Below are positions 51,214 through 60,898 of a stretch of 64,000 nucleotides of DNA, piece after piece (position 1 is the stretch's first letter; each line of letters opens with the position of its first letter). The stretch lies in contig NZ_FMTT01000003.1 in assembly GCF_900100345.1 (NCBI RefSeq), positions 112,821-176,820 on the forward strand. Reading direction: 5' to 3'. The position numbers and the translations under genes are program-made. The notes beneath the pieces were generated by a model, which saw nothing but the letters and a program-made list of their open reading frames with translations, searched no databases and was not told the DNA's origin. The DNA is from Paenibacillus tianmuensis (lineage in GTDB: Bacteria; Bacillota; Bacilli; Paenibacillales; NBRC-103111).

Positions 51214-52326
51214 ATGGCGAACGATCAGCATAAGGAAGCGGAGACAGAGCTTACGATTGATCGGGTGAAACAGCAACTCATCGCGCAGGGCAAAGAGCAA
51301 GCTTCGCTCGCTTACAAAGAAATTACGGAGAAACTCGCTCCATTCGATCCCGATCCGGAACAAATCACCGAGTTCGTCGAGCAGCTTAGCGAGCTTGGCA
51401 TCGAGGTGGGCGGCGAATCGGACGGGGAGCCTGTGTTCGGACCGGATCATGAGGAACACGACTTGCTGCATGACGATCTGTCGCTCCCGCCGGGGATCAA
51501 GATCAATGACCCGGTGCGTATGTATCTGAAGGAGATCGGACGGGTGCCGCTGCTTTCGGGGGAAGATGAAATCGAGCTGGCGGAACGGATTCAGCAGGGG
51601 GACGAAGAAGCGAAGCGCAGACTGGCCGAGGCGAACCTCCGTCTGGTGGTCAGTATCGCGAGACGCTATGTCGGCCGAGGCATGCTGTTCCTTGATTTGA
51701 TACAGGAAGGCAATATGGGTTTAATCAAAGCGGTAGAAAAGTTCGACCATACCAAGGGCTTCAAATTCAGTACGTATGCCACATGGTGGATTCGTCAGGC
51801 AATTACGCGTGCGATTGCCGATCAGGCGAGAACGATCCGGATACCGGTACATATGGTGGAAACGATCAACAAGCTCGTACGCGTGTCCAGACAGCTGCTG
51901 CAGGAGCTTGGCCGGGAAGCTTCCCCGGAAGAAATCGCGAAGGAAATGGACTTGACGCCCGATAAGGTGCGGGAAATTATGAAGATCGCACAGGAGCCTG
52001 TGTCGCTCGAAACGCCGATTGGCGAGGAAAACGATTCGAACTTGGGCGACTTTATCGAAGACCAGGAGGCGCTTGCGCCGGCGGACGCGGCAGCTTACGA
52101 GCTGTTGAAGGAGCAGCTTGAAGATGTGCTCGACACGCTTACGGAGCGTGAGGAGAACGTGCTGCGTCTTCGTTTCGGTCTTGATGACGGGCGAACGCGA
52201 ACGCTGGAAGAAGTGGGCAAGGTATTCGGTGTGACCCGGGAGCGCATTCGGCAGATCGAAGCCAAGGCGCTGCGGAAGCTCAGACATCCGAGCCGCAGCA
52301 AGCGGCTGAAAGATTTTATGGATTGA
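51214..52326 (+). CDS. sigA: Primary-type RNA polymerase sigma factor (SigA/RpoD)
   Basis: 370 residues from the ATG at 51214, with GAGGGGG upstream; an in-frame start 9 codons earlier contains that site. Region 1.2 to 2 ([17 protein letters not shown], then [36 protein letters not shown] and [17 protein letters not shown]), region 3 ([22 protein letters not shown]) and region 4 ([31 protein letters not shown]) are all present and look intact. The acidic region 1.1 (residues 10-90) is present but appears divergent. In most Bacillales sigA follows dnaG; here it stands alone, so it may be a second copy or a relocated gene. Confidence 0.93.
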   Translation: MANDQHKEAETELTIDRVKQQLIAQGKEQASLAYKEITEKLAPFDPDPEQITEFVEQLSELGIEVGGESDGEPVFGPDHEEHDLLHDDLSLPPGIKINDPVRMYLKEIGRVPLLSGEDEIELAERIQQGDEEAKRRLAEANLRLVVSIARRYVGRGMLFLDLIQEGNMGLIKAVEKFDHTKGFKFSTYATWWIRQAITRAIADQARTIRIPVHMVETINKLVRVSRQLLQELGREASPEEIAKEMDLTPDKVREIMKIAQEPVSLETPIGEENDSNLGDFIEDQEALAPADAAAYELLKEQLEDVLDTLTEREENVLRLRFGLDDGRTRTLEEVGKVFGVTRERIRQIEAKALRKLRHPSRSKRLKDFMD

Positions 52327-52352
52327 ACTTTATTAATGCAGTGAACGCAGGA

Positions 52353-52380
52353 AGTCGTGCTCTTGGAGTGCGGCTTTTTC
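52353..52380 (+). terminator. Terminator after sigA
   Basis: AGTCGTGCTC (52353-52362) pairs with GAGTGCGGCT (52366-52375), three wobbles, with loop TTG and a T-run to 52379. Confidence 0.8.
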
Positions 52381-52545
52381 TTGTCAACTAGTTAAAGTTA
52401 AAAATTTTCTCATTGATTTCTAATAATAGCTTCTTACAGCAGGCGGGGCGCGGAAAAAAAGATTTGCTGGAAAATCATGTACTTTTTATTTGTGTTATGG
52501 TGGTTTTGAGGTACTTACCCAATTCGCCAAACCAAGGAGGAAGTC

Positions 52546-53055
52546 ATGATAAACACGAAGAAAAGCCGGATCGCGAAAGCTATACTTGGAATAACGATGA
52601 GCCTGTCGGTCGCCGTCACAGGAAATATGCTTGCAGCGCCGCAATCGGCTCAAGCGGCTACCGTATCTAAAGCATCGGTTGCAGATAAAATCATAGCTAC
52701 TGGGAAGCGTTATTTAGGAGTCCCCTATAAGTTCGGGGCGCCTGCGGGAAGAACGAATGTATTTGATTGCTCTTCATTTACTCAATATGTGTTCAAGAAG
52801 AACGGAATCAATCTTCCCCGTTCCTCCAGACAACAAGCTACGGTTGGCACTAAGGTTGCCAAGAGTCAACTGAAGCCGGGCGATCTGGTATTCTCGGACA
52901 CGAATCGAGATGGAAAAATCAACCATGTGAGCATTTATATTGGGAACGGCAAGCTGCTCCATACGTATCGGGTCGGCGTCGGCGTTACCATTTCCAACTT
53001 TAAAGGCAGCGCATGGGACAAAACTTTCGTTACCGCTCGTCGCGTTATCCGCTAA
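52546..53055 (+). CDS. Secreted NlpC/P60 (C40) cell-wall peptidase
   Basis: 169 residues. An N-terminal Sec signal (KKSRIAKAILGITMSLSVAVTGNML, ending AQAA near residue 38) precedes a single NlpC/P60 domain. The catalytic Cys is in NVFDCSSFTQYVF near residue 76, the His in KINHVSIYIGNG near 127 and the third polar residue in LLHTYR. It would cleave D-Glu-diaminopimelate-type bonds in peptidoglycan peptides. There is no SH3 or LysM wall-binding domain. AGGAGG precedes the ATG. It is flanked by terminators, thus a single-gene transcript. Confidence 0.93.
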   Translation: MINTKKSRIAKAILGITMSLSVAVTGNMLAAPQSAQAATVSKASVADKIIATGKRYLGVPYKFGAPAGRTNVFDCSSFTQYVFKKNGINLPRSSRQQATVGTKVAKSQLKPGDLVFSDTNRDGKINHVSIYIGNGKLLHTYRVGVGVTISNFKGSAWDKTFVTARRVIR

Positions 53056-53109
53056 GACAGGGACGGCTTGCCGGTAGTATGCAAGCGACTGTCGAATAAG
53101 CTTCTACAG

Positions 53110-53140
53110 GAAAATCCTTGAGAAATCAAGGGTTTTCTTG
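53110..53140 (+). terminator. Terminator after the NlpC/P60 gene
   Basis: GAAAATCCTTGA (53110-53121) pairs with TCAAGGGTTTTC (53126-53137), one wobble, loop GAAA, followed by TTG. Confidence 0.8.
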
Positions 53141-53334
53141 CTTTAAGCGGAAATGATAGAAGTATTGTCTCCAGAAGCGGATACCGTCATACAAGCGGCC
53201 CGGAGATAGTCGCTCCCGTCCGTAAGCAGCTCGCCGGTCGCTGTGCAAATGCTTGTGTTTGCTTTTATTTGTGGTAGACTACTTGCATGGAAATGCGGCG
53301 GTGTCCGGCATTTCACGGAGAGGAGGGGGCGGGA

Positions 53335-54102
53335 TTGTTCGCAGAGCAAAGACATCAAGCGATTATTCAAAAAATAAACCGCGAGAAGTCGATCAAAGCG
53401 TCGGACCTGATGGAACTGTTCGGCGTATCGTTCGAAACGGTCCGGCGCGATCTGGAGCATCTGGAGAAGGCGGGGTACTTGAAGCGTGTCCATGGCGGCG
53501 CGATCCTGAAGGAGTGGGATTACCGCGAAGAGATTCCGATGACGGTCCGGGAAAAGGTCCATTTGAACGGGAAAAACGAGCTGTCCGAAATTGCCGCGCG
53601 GTATGTGACAGAAGGGCAGTCCATCGCTCTGGACGTAAGCACGACCAATACCCAATTTGTCAAAACGCTGAAAAAAAAGATCGAACGGTTGACGGTCATT
53701 ACAAATTCGCTGCCCATTGCAAACGAGCTGGTTCATATGCCGGGGTACACGATCATTTTGATCGGGGGCGTGATCCGCAACGAGGAGCAGGGCATGATCG
53801 GGGATTTGGCCGAGGAGTTCGCTTCCCGGTTCCATGCCGATTTGTTTTTTATGAGCATGAGCGGCGTCACGCTGACCGAAGGCGTTACAGACTATGGTCT
53901 CGGCGAAGTGCAGATGAAGAAAATTATGCTGAAGAACGCCAAACGGACGATCGCGCTGGCCGACAGCAGCAAGTTCGAGGCGGTTTCGCTGATCAAAGTG
54001 TGCGGCTGCGCGGAGATCGAACGGTTCGTGACCGATTCGAACATCGATCCGGCCATCGTGGACAAATATAACAAGCATGGCATCGAGATCGTTTATAAAT
54101 AG
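53335..54102 (+). CDS. DeoR/GlpR-family transcriptional regulator
   Basis: 255 residues from the TTG at 53335 with AGGAGGGGG upstream; the frame is open further but without family similarity. The N-terminal DeoR helix-turn-helix reads AEQRHQAIIQKINREKSIKASDLMELFGVSFETVRRDLEHLEKAGYLKRVHGGAI. The sensor domain (about 75-245) has the phosphosugar-isomerase-like fold with SIALDVSTTN, TVITNSLPIANEL, and LADSSKFE. These usually sense a sugar phosphate. No obvious target operon stands next to it, so it acts at a distance or the target was lost. Confidence 0.9.
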   Translation: MFAEQRHQAIIQKINREKSIKASDLMELFGVSFETVRRDLEHLEKAGYLKRVHGGAILKEWDYREEIPMTVREKVHLNGKNELSEIAARYVTEGQSIALDVSTTNTQFVKTLKKKIERLTVITNSLPIANELVHMPGYTIILIGGVIRNEEQGMIGDLAEEFASRFHADLFFMSMSGVTLTEGVTDYGLGEVQMKKIMLKNAKRTIALADSSKFEAVSLIKVCGCAEIERFVTDSNIDPAIVDKYNKHGIEIVYK

Positions 54103-54146
54103 CGGGAACCGTCCCGCCGGCTACAAAACATACGCAGTAAGTCTGG

Positions 54147-54173
54147 AGTCCCGGAGCTTGTCCGGGACTTTTT
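54147..54173 (+). terminator. Terminator after the DeoR gene
   Basis: AGTCCCGGA (54147-54155) pairs perfectly with TCCGGGACT (54161-54169), loop GCTTG, then a T-run. Confidence 0.88.
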
Positions 54174-54277
54174 GCTTTGGATACGGCGGTCTTCGTTTAT
54201 GCAAAGAATAATAAGTTGTTGTATATATGTGTGTATATGTGTTATTATGTTGGAAAAATTGAAATCTTAGGAGGTGC

Positions 54278-55132
54278 ATGAACATTGTACTTTCATTGCT
54301 GCTTGTGATCGGATCGGGCATGACGCATGCGGTGTGGAATTTGTTCGCCAAGCAAAGCGAAGACAAAAGCGCGTTTCTGTGGGCGATCTTCATGCCTACG
54401 ACGATCGCGCTCATCCCGTACCTTGTTCTTGAGCTTATCCAGACGGGAATTCCGGCCGAAGCCTACATTTTCATCATCGCATCCTTGCTGGCGCAAAGCG
54501 TTTACGCCCTGCTGCTGTCCCATACCTACACGCTGGGAGACTTGTCGCAGGTGTACCCGATGATGCGGGGAACGTCCACGCTGCTCATTCCGGCGACGGG
54601 AGTCCTCTTCTTGGGGGAATCGCTTCCGCTCTGGGGGTGGCTGGGGATCGGGTGCATGCTCTTGGGCTTTGCCGTCATGAGCGGACGGAAGCAGGGAGCG
54701 GAACGCGCGCCTGCGGTCCGGAAGCCTCTCCTCTTCGCGTTGTCGGTCGGACTCTGCATTACCTGCTACACGCTGATTGACAAGCAAAATTTGCAGTATT
54801 TGTCGCCGTTGTCGCTGCTTGCCGTCTCCAATATCGGATTCGTGCTCGGTCTGACCCCGGCCGCTCTGGCCTCCGGAAGATTGAAGCGGGCGGTGCGCGG
54901 GCGCTGGAAGATCGTGCTGCTCGGATCGCTTTTGTCTCCCGGTTCGTATTTGTTGTTTTTGCTGGCGATGAGGCACGCTCAAGTGTCCTATATTGCCCCG
55001 CTGCGGGAAATCGGCATCGTCTTCGGCACGCTGCTGGGCCTGATCGTACTCAAAGAACGGCAGGGGGCAAGAAGGCTCGCCGCATCGGTCATCGTCGTCG
55101 CAGGGATCGTCATGATCGCCAGTTCCGGGTAA
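54278..55132 (+). CDS. EamA/DMT-superfamily transporter
   Basis: 284 residues with about ten membrane segments in two EamA repeats (1-135 and 150-284). The first repeat begins LSLLLVIGSGMTHAVWNLFAKQSEDKSAFLWA and has SQVYPMMRGTSTLLIPATGVLFLGESLPLWGWLGI. The second ends with APLREIGIVFGTLLGLIVLKERQGARRLAASVIVVAGIVMI. Typical of drug/metabolite exporters of unknown substrate. AGGAGG ends only 3 bases before the ATG, which is close; no better start is seen. The 5' flank contains a TA/TG-rich stretch. Confidence 0.88.
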   Translation: MNIVLSLLLVIGSGMTHAVWNLFAKQSEDKSAFLWAIFMPTTIALIPYLVLELIQTGIPAEAYIFIIASLLAQSVYALLLSHTYTLGDLSQVYPMMRGTSTLLIPATGVLFLGESLPLWGWLGIGCMLLGFAVMSGRKQGAERAPAVRKPLLFALSVGLCITCYTLIDKQNLQYLSPLSLLAVSNIGFVLGLTPAALASGRLKRAVRGRWKIVLLGSLLSPGSYLLFLLAMRHAQVSYIAPLREIGIVFGTLLGLIVLKERQGARRLAASVIVVAGIVMIASSG

Positions 55133-55330
55133 CGGATTATCGGCTGCATGAAGGATAAAATGAATGAGCCATTAGGATTAGCTTTCTGCGTCTGACTGGG
55201 GAACTGCTGCCGGGGGCTGTCTATATTCCATCCGGAAGACCTACAGTTTTCGACAAAAGAACCCATTTTATCCGCTTCCCAAATCTAGTATCGTTTTAGC
55301 TGGGTTACGAAACTGGGAGGAGGAGCGGTC

Positions 55331-56347
55331 ATGCAGGAGCGCAGAAAATGGATTGACGTAGCCAGGGGGGTTAGTATCATTCTGGTCGTATTGGGGCATT
55401 CGGGGAATGAAGTGATCGACCATTATTTCGGTTGGTTCCGTATGCCGTTGTTTTTTCTGGTCAGCGGGCTTTTGTTCAAAAGCGTTATGCCGGACAAGTA
55501 CATATCGTGGGCGCTGAAACGTATTCGAACGTTTATGATTCCCTATTTCGCCTACGGGATTTGCATTGCCGTACTGGTTGCAGCCAAGCTGAGAGATCCG
55601 TTATCCGTTTCCCGCGATATTTGGAATCTCATTTACGGGGGAACGGTGTTAGGTGGGTGGTACGGCGTCTTCTGGTTCATCACCTGTTTGCTGCTGGTGC
55701 ATCTTTTGATGGGGTTTCTTACCCGATATCCGGTTAAGGTACAAGCAGCGGCGGTGCTTGTGTCCTATACGACCGCTCATTTCGTCAGCATGACGTCTTT
55801 GGCCGAAAAGGACATCCCTTGGAATGCGGATGTGGCGCTTCTGGCGGTTGCGTTCTTTTTTCTGGGCTATACTGTTAAATCACAATTGGCTTCATGGCTG
55901 GAGCGGGGGACCTGGTTCATTCCGGCGCTGCTGATTTCGGCAGCTGCAATTGTTCTTAATAAAGAACAAATCTGGATTTTCCGTATGGATATGAAAATGA
56001 AGGTTTACACCCAGCCGGTGTTGGATCTCATCGTTCCACTGGCGTGCGTCCTCATCGTGCTTCAAATGTGCTACTGGATTACGCGTTGGCGGGTGTCTTC
56101 CGTTCTGGCATTTTTGGGAACCGTGACCATCTCGATCATGTACCTGCACATTCCGGTCAATATCGTGCTAAAGTACGGTTTAGGCTTGGAGTACGGCTCG
56201 TTTGTCTTTACGCTCGCCGGCGTGCTGCTTCCGTTGGGGGTGGCTTGGATCATGTCCAAATCGTCCTTGCTGTCCATGCTTTTCTTGGGTCAGCAGGGCT
56301 TCGGAAGGAAGGGGAAGCTCCAAGGCAAGCTGAAGGCGGCAGGCTGA
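55331..56347 (+). CDS. Acyltransferase-3 family membrane protein (OafA-like)
   Basis: 338 residues with about ten membrane segments. The N-terminal RRKWIDVARGVSIILVVLGHSGN carries the conserved Arg and His, and YFGWFRMPLFFLVSGLLFKS is the second conserved segment of the fucose/cell-wall O-acetyltransferase group. It is the second such gene in 6 kb, after the one at 49751. GGGAGGAGG lies 7 bases before the ATG. It is followed by a hairpin. The acceptor is unknown; a wall polymer or exopolysaccharide is likely. Confidence 0.88.
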   Translation: MQERRKWIDVARGVSIILVVLGHSGNEVIDHYFGWFRMPLFFLVSGLLFKSVMPDKYISWALKRIRTFMIPYFAYGICIAVLVAAKLRDPLSVSRDIWNLIYGGTVLGGWYGVFWFITCLLLVHLLMGFLTRYPVKVQAAAVLVSYTTAHFVSMTSLAEKDIPWNADVALLAVAFFFLGYTVKSQLASWLERGTWFIPALLISAAAIVLNKEQIWIFRMDMKMKVYTQPVLDLIVPLACVLIVLQMCYWITRWRVSSVLAFLGTVTISIMYLHIPVNIVLKYGLGLEYGSFVFTLAGVLLPLGVAWIMSKSSLLSMLFLGQQGFGRKGKLQGKLKAAG

Positions 56348-56384
56348 GCTTATCTAATTTTGTCTAACTGCTTTCTCAACACTG

Positions 56385-56408
56385 AAGGTCAGCCTCCGGG
56401 CTGGCCTT
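56385..56408 (+). terminator. Hairpin after the second acyltransferase gene
   Basis: AAGGTCAGCC (56385-56394) pairs with GGCTGGCCTT (56399-56408), one wobble, loop TCCG. Only AGTTCGTT follows, so termination is uncertain. Confidence 0.6.
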
Positions 56409-56485
56409 AGTTCGTTCGGATTACGGGTACGTATCGCCGCCCTCGCCGTGCCAGATCATCGTTTTGTCTGCGCATAAATTACACT

Positions 56486-56499
56486 ATTCCTAATGGAAT
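56486..56499. promoter_or_regulatory. CymR-like box before the LysR gene of the sulfur operon
   Basis: ATTCC-TAAT-GGAAT is a perfect inverted repeat that occupies the -35 zone of a probable promoter with TATATT at 56508-56513. CymR, the cysteine-metabolism repressor of Bacillales, binds ATTCC-N4-GGAAT-like dyads and represses ytlI in B. subtilis. The match is by eye. Confidence 0.5.
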
Positions 56500-56559
56500 A
56501 CTTGTGATATATTGATTTTTAGCAAGTTCGCCAAGAGCTGGAAGGAGGAGGGAGCGCTC

Positions 56560-57450
56560 GTGAATATTGAGAATCTTGAGGCGTTCGTCTATGTCATTCA
56601 TTTCAACAGCTTTAACAAAGCGGCCGACGCGCTGTTCTTGTCCCAGCCGTCCATTACCGCCAGAATCCAGTCGCTGGAGCGCGAATTGGACGTCAAGCTT
56701 TTCAATCGGGAGGGCCGACATTTCTCGCTGACGGACAAGGGCAAGCAGTTTTTGCCCTACGCCCAGCAAGTGCTGCAGACCTACAAGAAAGGCAAGCAGC
56801 AGCTGCAGCAAATGAACGCCGCGCCTCACGAGCTTCGGATCGGCTGCACCGTGTCGGCAGCCAATTATATGGTCCCGGAGCTGGCGCCGCTCTTTAAGCA
56901 AAAATACCCCGATCTCCAGCTAAAATTAGTGACGGCTTCGAGCGACATCATCTTGGAAAAGCTGCTGAACAAGGAAGTGGACGTCGGGCTTGTGCGTAAC
57001 ATTACGCATCCGCATGTGGACTCCGTCCGGTTCTACGAGGACCCGATCCGCCTCTTCGTATACCGGGGTCATCCGTTTGTGAGCCAGGACCGCATGGCGC
57101 TGGAGGATATCGGAAGCGAGCCGATCGTGTTTTTCGAATGCGGAGCCCTCGATTGGATGAAAATTCATCGGCTGTTCGATACGCTCGACCGCCCGCCGAA
57201 TATCGAGCTGCACCTCGACAACCTGGAGACGGCCAAGAAGCTGGTGCTGAAAGAAATGGGGATCAGCTTCCTGCCGGAGCTGTGCGTGCGCAAAGAAGTG
57301 AAGGAAGGGCTGCTCTGGCCGGTCGACATTCCTTCCCTCACCGGCATCACCCTGCGCACCAATCTCGTTTCGCTCAAAGGGGAAGGCTCGGCCCTCGGCA
57401 AAATGGTGCTGGAGCTCAGCCGGGAGATCGACTGGAAACGAAAGGCTTAA
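56560..57450 (+). CDS. LysR-family regulator of the sulfur-salvage operon (YtlI-like)
   Basis: 296 residues from the GTG at 56560, with AAGGAGGAGGGAG upstream; the frame reaches 16 codons further back through that site. The helix-turn-helix is NIENLEAFVYVIHFNSFNKAADALFLSQPSITARIQSLERELDVKLF, and the effector domain starts near residue 90 (LRIGCTVSAANYMVPELAPLFKQKYPDLQLKLVTASSD). It stands directly upstream of, and in the same direction as, genes like those of the B. subtilis ytmI operon, whose activator YtlI is a LysR protein. Assignment by context. Confidence 0.85.
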   Translation: MNIENLEAFVYVIHFNSFNKAADALFLSQPSITARIQSLERELDVKLFNREGRHFSLTDKGKQFLPYAQQVLQTYKKGKQQLQQMNAAPHELRIGCTVSAANYMVPELAPLFKQKYPDLQLKLVTASSDIILEKLLNKEVDVGLVRNITHPHVDSVRFYEDPIRLFVYRGHPFVSQDRMALEDIGSEPIVFFECGALDWMKIHRLFDTLDRPPNIELHLDNLETAKKLVLKEMGISFLPELCVRKEVKEGLLWPVDIPSLTGITLRTNLVSLKGEGSALGKMVLELSREIDWKRKA

Positions 57451-57496
57451 TCGAATTGTTCGATTTAAGAATAGAAATCCTCTATTACGAACCCGG

Positions 57497-57525
57497 TTGA
57501 CGGACTACAGGGGCGGTGATAGACT
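57497..57525 (+). promoter_or_regulatory. Promoter of the sulfur-salvage operon
   Basis: TTGACG (57497-57502), 17 bases, TAGACT (57520-57525), between the LysR gene and the first monooxygenase gene. CTATT...AATAG arms at about 57557-57583 may be part of a regulator site. Confidence 0.5.
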
Positions 57526-57602
57526 TTTTTTAACCAAATAAAACCGACAAAACCTATTGGATTTTACTTAATTTAATAGCCGGATTACAGGAGGGATGGA
57601 CG

Positions 57603-58616
57603 ATGGGGTTGAAGCTAAGCATCTTGGATCAAAGTCCGTTTGACGAAGGAAAAACGGCAGTCGACACGTTCCGGCATACGGTAGCTTTGGCGCGAAAAGC
57701 GGAGGAGCTTGGCTACCACCGGTTCTGGGTATCCGAGCATCACGATTCGGCGGCCGTCGCGGGCTCTTCCCCGGAGGTGCTGATCGCGCATTTGCTGGCG
57801 CAGACCGAGCGGATTCGCATCGGCTCAGGCGGGGTCATGCTGCAGCACTACAGCCCGTACAAGGTGGCGGAAAATTTCAACGTGCTCGCCTCTCTCGCTC
57901 CGGGACGGGTGGACCTCGGCATCGGCCGGGCGCCGGGAGGGCTTCCCCTCTCGACGATGGCGCTCCAGCAGGAGACTACCGGGCAAAGCAGACCGCTGGC
58001 GGATAAGCTGATCGAGCTGGAGCAGTATTTGACCGATACGATCCCTGTTGACCATCCGCTTCATGGGCTCAAAGCGATTCCGGTTCCGGCCGAGCCTGCG
58101 GACTTGTACCTGCTCGGAACGTCACCGGCCAGCGCGGAGCTTGCGGCGAGCCGGGGCATTCCCTACGTCTTCGCGCAGTTTATTAACGGAGACAAGGCGA
58201 TTGTCCGGCAATCGCTGGATACGTACCGGAACCGGTTTGCTCCCCGGAAGTCCCTCCGGCCGGAGGCCATTCTCGCATTGTCGGTCATTGTGGCGGATAC
58301 GGACGAGGAAGCGAAGCGGCTTGCCGCCGACGCCAAGCTCGTGAAAATTCACTTGGAAAGCGGAAGGACGATCGCCGTGAAAAGCGTAGAGCATGCGGAA
58401 GAATTCGGGCGGCAAAGCGAGGAAAAATATACGATCGAAATCAAGGATGCTGATGTTGTGCACGGCTCCAAGGAAACCGTGCGCGCCAAGCTGCTGGACA
58501 TCCAGCGGAAGTACGGCGTGGACGAACTCATTCTGATTCTCGCCTTGAAGGAATTCGGGCAGCGGTTTCAGGCGCTGTCGCAGCTCAAGGAAGCATTCGC
58601 CGAGTCGGTCGTATAA
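57603..58616 (+). CDS. LLM-class flavin-dependent oxidoreductase (YtmO/CmoO-like)
   Basis: 337 residues of the luciferase-like monooxygenase fold: [85 protein letters not shown] and [24 protein letters not shown]. This is the MsnO8/YtmO group. In B. subtilis YtmO (CmoO) belongs to the operon for sulfur release from S-alkylated cysteines. GGAGGG precedes the ATG. It is the first structural gene of the operon and ends 26 bases before the second monooxygenase. Confidence 0.9.
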   Translation: MGLKLSILDQSPFDEGKTAVDTFRHTVALARKAEELGYHRFWVSEHHDSAAVAGSSPEVLIAHLLAQTERIRIGSGGVMLQHYSPYKVAENFNVLASLAPGRVDLGIGRAPGGLPLSTMALQQETTGQSRPLADKLIELEQYLTDTIPVDHPLHGLKAIPVPAEPADLYLLGTSPASAELAASRGIPYVFAQFINGDKAIVRQSLDTYRNRFAPRKSLRPEAILALSVIVADTDEEAKRLAADAKLVKIHLESGRTIAVKSVEHAEEFGRQSEEKYTIEIKDADVVHGSKETVRAKLLDIQRKYGVDELILILALKEFGQRFQALSQLKEAFAESVV

Positions 58617-58642
58617 ACGTGGAAAACGAGGGAGGAATCGGA

Positions 58643-59992
58643 ATGGCAAACGGAAGAAAGCTGAAATTGGGCGCAATCATCCACGGCGTCGGAGGGAATA
58701 TGGCGGCTTGGCGACATCCTGATATCCAGGCGGACGCCAGTGTCAGCTTCGAGTTCTATGCGAAGCAAGCCCGCAAGGCTGAAGAAGGCAAGTTCGATCT
58801 GGTGTTTATCGCCGACGGCTTGTTTATTAACGAAAAGTCGATCCCGCACTTTTTGAACCGGTTCGAGCCGCTCACGATTTTATCCGCGCTCGGCGCGGTC
58901 ACTTCGAAGATCGGTCTCGTCGGCACCTTGTCGACCTCTTACAGCGAACCGTTCACGGTCGCCAGACAGTTCGCTTCTCTTGATCATATCAGCGGAGGCC
59001 GGGCCGGATGGAATGTGGTCACCTCTCCGCTGGAAGGCTCCGCCCTCAACTACGGCAAAAAAGAGCATCCATCGCACGACTTGCGCTATAAGATCGCCGA
59101 GGAATTTTTGGAGGTGACCCGCGGGCTGTGGGATTCCTGGGAGGACGACGCGTTCGTGCGGGATAAAGCTTCGGGCGTGTTCTTCGATCCGGACAAAATG
59201 CATCGGCTCGATCACCAAGGGCCATTTTTCTCCGTACAGGGCCCGCTTAACATTGCCCGCTCCAAGCAGGGGCACCCGATTGTGTTCCAAGCCGGGTCGT
59301 CGGACAGCGGCCGCACCTTGGCAGCCAAGACGGCCGATGCGGTATTCACCGGGCACGAGTCGATTGAGGATGCCAAGCGCTTTTACCAAGATGTGAAGAC
59401 GCGGGCCGCCGCATACGGCCGCAGCGCCGACGATATCCTCATCTTCCCGGGCATCGGGCCGATCGTCGGGCGGACGCAGGAGGAGGCCGAGCGCAAATAC
59501 GAAGAGATCGCGAACCTCATGACGATCGAGAACGCGCTGAACTACCTAGGCCGCTTCTTCGACCATTTCGACTTCTCGCCGTTCCCGCTCGACGAGCCTT
59601 TCCCCGATTTGGGCGATGTCGGCAGCAACAGCTTCCGCAGCACGACGGACAAAATCAAGCAGACGGCCAAAGAGCAGCGGTTGACGCTGCGGCAGGTGGC
59701 GCTGCAGACGGCGACGCCGAAAGGCCGTTTTATCGGGACGCCGGAGAAGGTGGCCGACCTCGTTCAGCAGTGGTTCGAGGAGAAGGCGGCCGACGGATTT
59801 ATTATTCACTCCAGCGTGCCGGGAGGACTCGACGATTTCGTCGAGCTGGTCGTACCGATCCTGCAGGAGCGGGGAATTTACCGCGAGGCGTACGAGTCCG
59901 ACACGCTGCGCGGGAATTTGGGCCTCGCCAAGCCGGAAAACCGCCATACGCTCGCCAGACGAACGCCACAAGATTTTGTGAAAAGCTCCTGA
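58643..59992 (+). CDS. LLM-class monooxygenase, NtaA/SnaA/DszA family (YtnJ/CmoJ-like)
   Basis: 449 residues from the ATG at 58643, with GGGAGG upstream. Motifs of the nitrilotriacetate monooxygenase family are all present: [99 protein letters not shown] and [11 protein letters not shown]. These enzymes use reduced FMN and oxygen. In B. subtilis YtnJ (CmoJ) cleaves N-acetylated S-alkylcysteine derivatives. A partner FMN reductase is not seen in the window. It is followed 45 bases later by the ABC importer genes. Confidence 0.92.
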   Translation: MANGRKLKLGAIIHGVGGNMAAWRHPDIQADASVSFEFYAKQARKAEEGKFDLVFIADGLFINEKSIPHFLNRFEPLTILSALGAVTSKIGLVGTLSTSYSEPFTVARQFASLDHISGGRAGWNVVTSPLEGSALNYGKKEHPSHDLRYKIAEEFLEVTRGLWDSWEDDAFVRDKASGVFFDPDKMHRLDHQGPFFSVQGPLNIARSKQGHPIVFQAGSSDSGRTLAAKTADAVFTGHESIEDAKRFYQDVKTRAAAYGRSADDILIFPGIGPIVGRTQEEAERKYEEIANLMTIENALNYLGRFFDHFDFSPFPLDEPFPDLGDVGSNSFRSTTDKIKQTAKEQRLTLRQVALQTATPKGRFIGTPEKVADLVQQWFEEKAADGFIIHSSVPGGLDDFVELVVPILQERGIYREAYESDTLRGNLGLAKPENRHTLARRTPQDFVKSS

Positions 59993-60037
59993 TCGGATTC
60001 GTTCTTGACAATTCATCATGATCATGGGGGTTACCAT

Positions 60038-60865
60038 ATGAAAAAAAGATTTCTTTCGGCGTCACTGCTTACCGTCCTCCTTCTGGCAGGATGCAGCGCT
60101 CAAGCCACAACGGGAGGGGCGGGCAGTTCAAGCGCGTCGGCTTCCAATGGAAGTCAGGCCGTGAAAAAAATTATCGTCGGCACGGGCACGCAGTTTCCGA
60201 ACATTTGCTTCATCGACAAGGACGGCAAGCTGACCGGCTACGACGTGGAGCTCGTCAAAGAAATCGACAAACGTCTGCCGGAGTATGAGTTCGAGCTGAA
60301 AACGATGGAGTTCAAAAATTTGCTGCTGAGTCTGCAAACGAAAAAGATCGATTTTATCGCGCATCAAATGGAAGTGAACGAGGAAAGACAGAAGAAATTT
60401 TTGTACAACGACGAAGCGTACAATATTTTCCCGAACAAAATCATCGTGCACAAGGACAATACCGACGTCAAGTCGATCGCCGATTTGAAGGGCAAGAAGC
60501 TGATCGCAACCGCGACGAGCAATGCGGCGTCGCTGGCTGAAAAATACAATAAAGAACACGACAACCCGATCCAGATCGTGTATACCGGCGCAGGCGAAGA
60601 CGCGAGCGCGCAAGTCAAAATCGGGCGGGTCGACGCCATGATCAGCACGCAGTTTGCCATCGATTACTTGAACAAAAGCGCGGACGCCCAGCTCAAAACA
60701 GTGGGCGATACGCTCTCCAATTCGAAAGTGTATTTCATACTCCGCAAGGATGAAAGCGAGCTGAAAAGCAGGATCGACGAGGCGTTGAAGGCGATCAAGG
60801 CCGACGGGACGCTGGCGAAGCTGAGCAAGCAATGGCTGGGCGACGATTATACTGTGGAAAAATAA
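60038..60865 (+). CDS. Amino acid (cystine/S-compound) ABC transporter binding lipoprotein, TcyJ/K-like
   Basis: 275 residues from the ATG at 60038 with GGGGG upstream. The signal peptide ends in the lipobox LLAGC near residue 17. The mature part is a family 3 binding protein: IIVGTGTQFPNICFIDKDGKLTGYDVELVKEIDKRLP, LLLSLQTKKIDFIAHQMEVNEERQKKFLYNDEAY and DLKGKKLIATATSNAASLAEKYN. B. subtilis has two paralogous binding proteins, TcyJ and TcyK, in this system; only one is present here. Substrate assignment rests on synteny with the monooxygenases and acetyltransferase. Confidence 0.9.
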   Translation: MKKRFLSASLLTVLLLAGCSAQATTGGAGSSSASASNGSQAVKKIIVGTGTQFPNICFIDKDGKLTGYDVELVKEIDKRLPEYEFELKTMEFKNLLLSLQTKKIDFIAHQMEVNEERQKKFLYNDEAYNIFPNKIIVHKDNTDVKSIADLKGKKLIATATSNAASLAEKYNKEHDNPIQIVYTGAGEDASAQVKIGRVDAMISTQFAIDYLNKSADAQLKTVGDTLSNSKVYFILRKDESELKSRIDEALKAIKADGTLAKLSKQWLGDDYTVEK

Positions 60866-60898
60866 ACCAAATTCCCTTACAGAAAGGGTTGGGTGGGA

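Noticed and set aside
54208-54240. TA/TG-rich stretch as a possible microsatellite or Z-DNA element
   Set aside because: The units are irregular and short; it is more simply the AT-rich promoter zone of the EamA gene.
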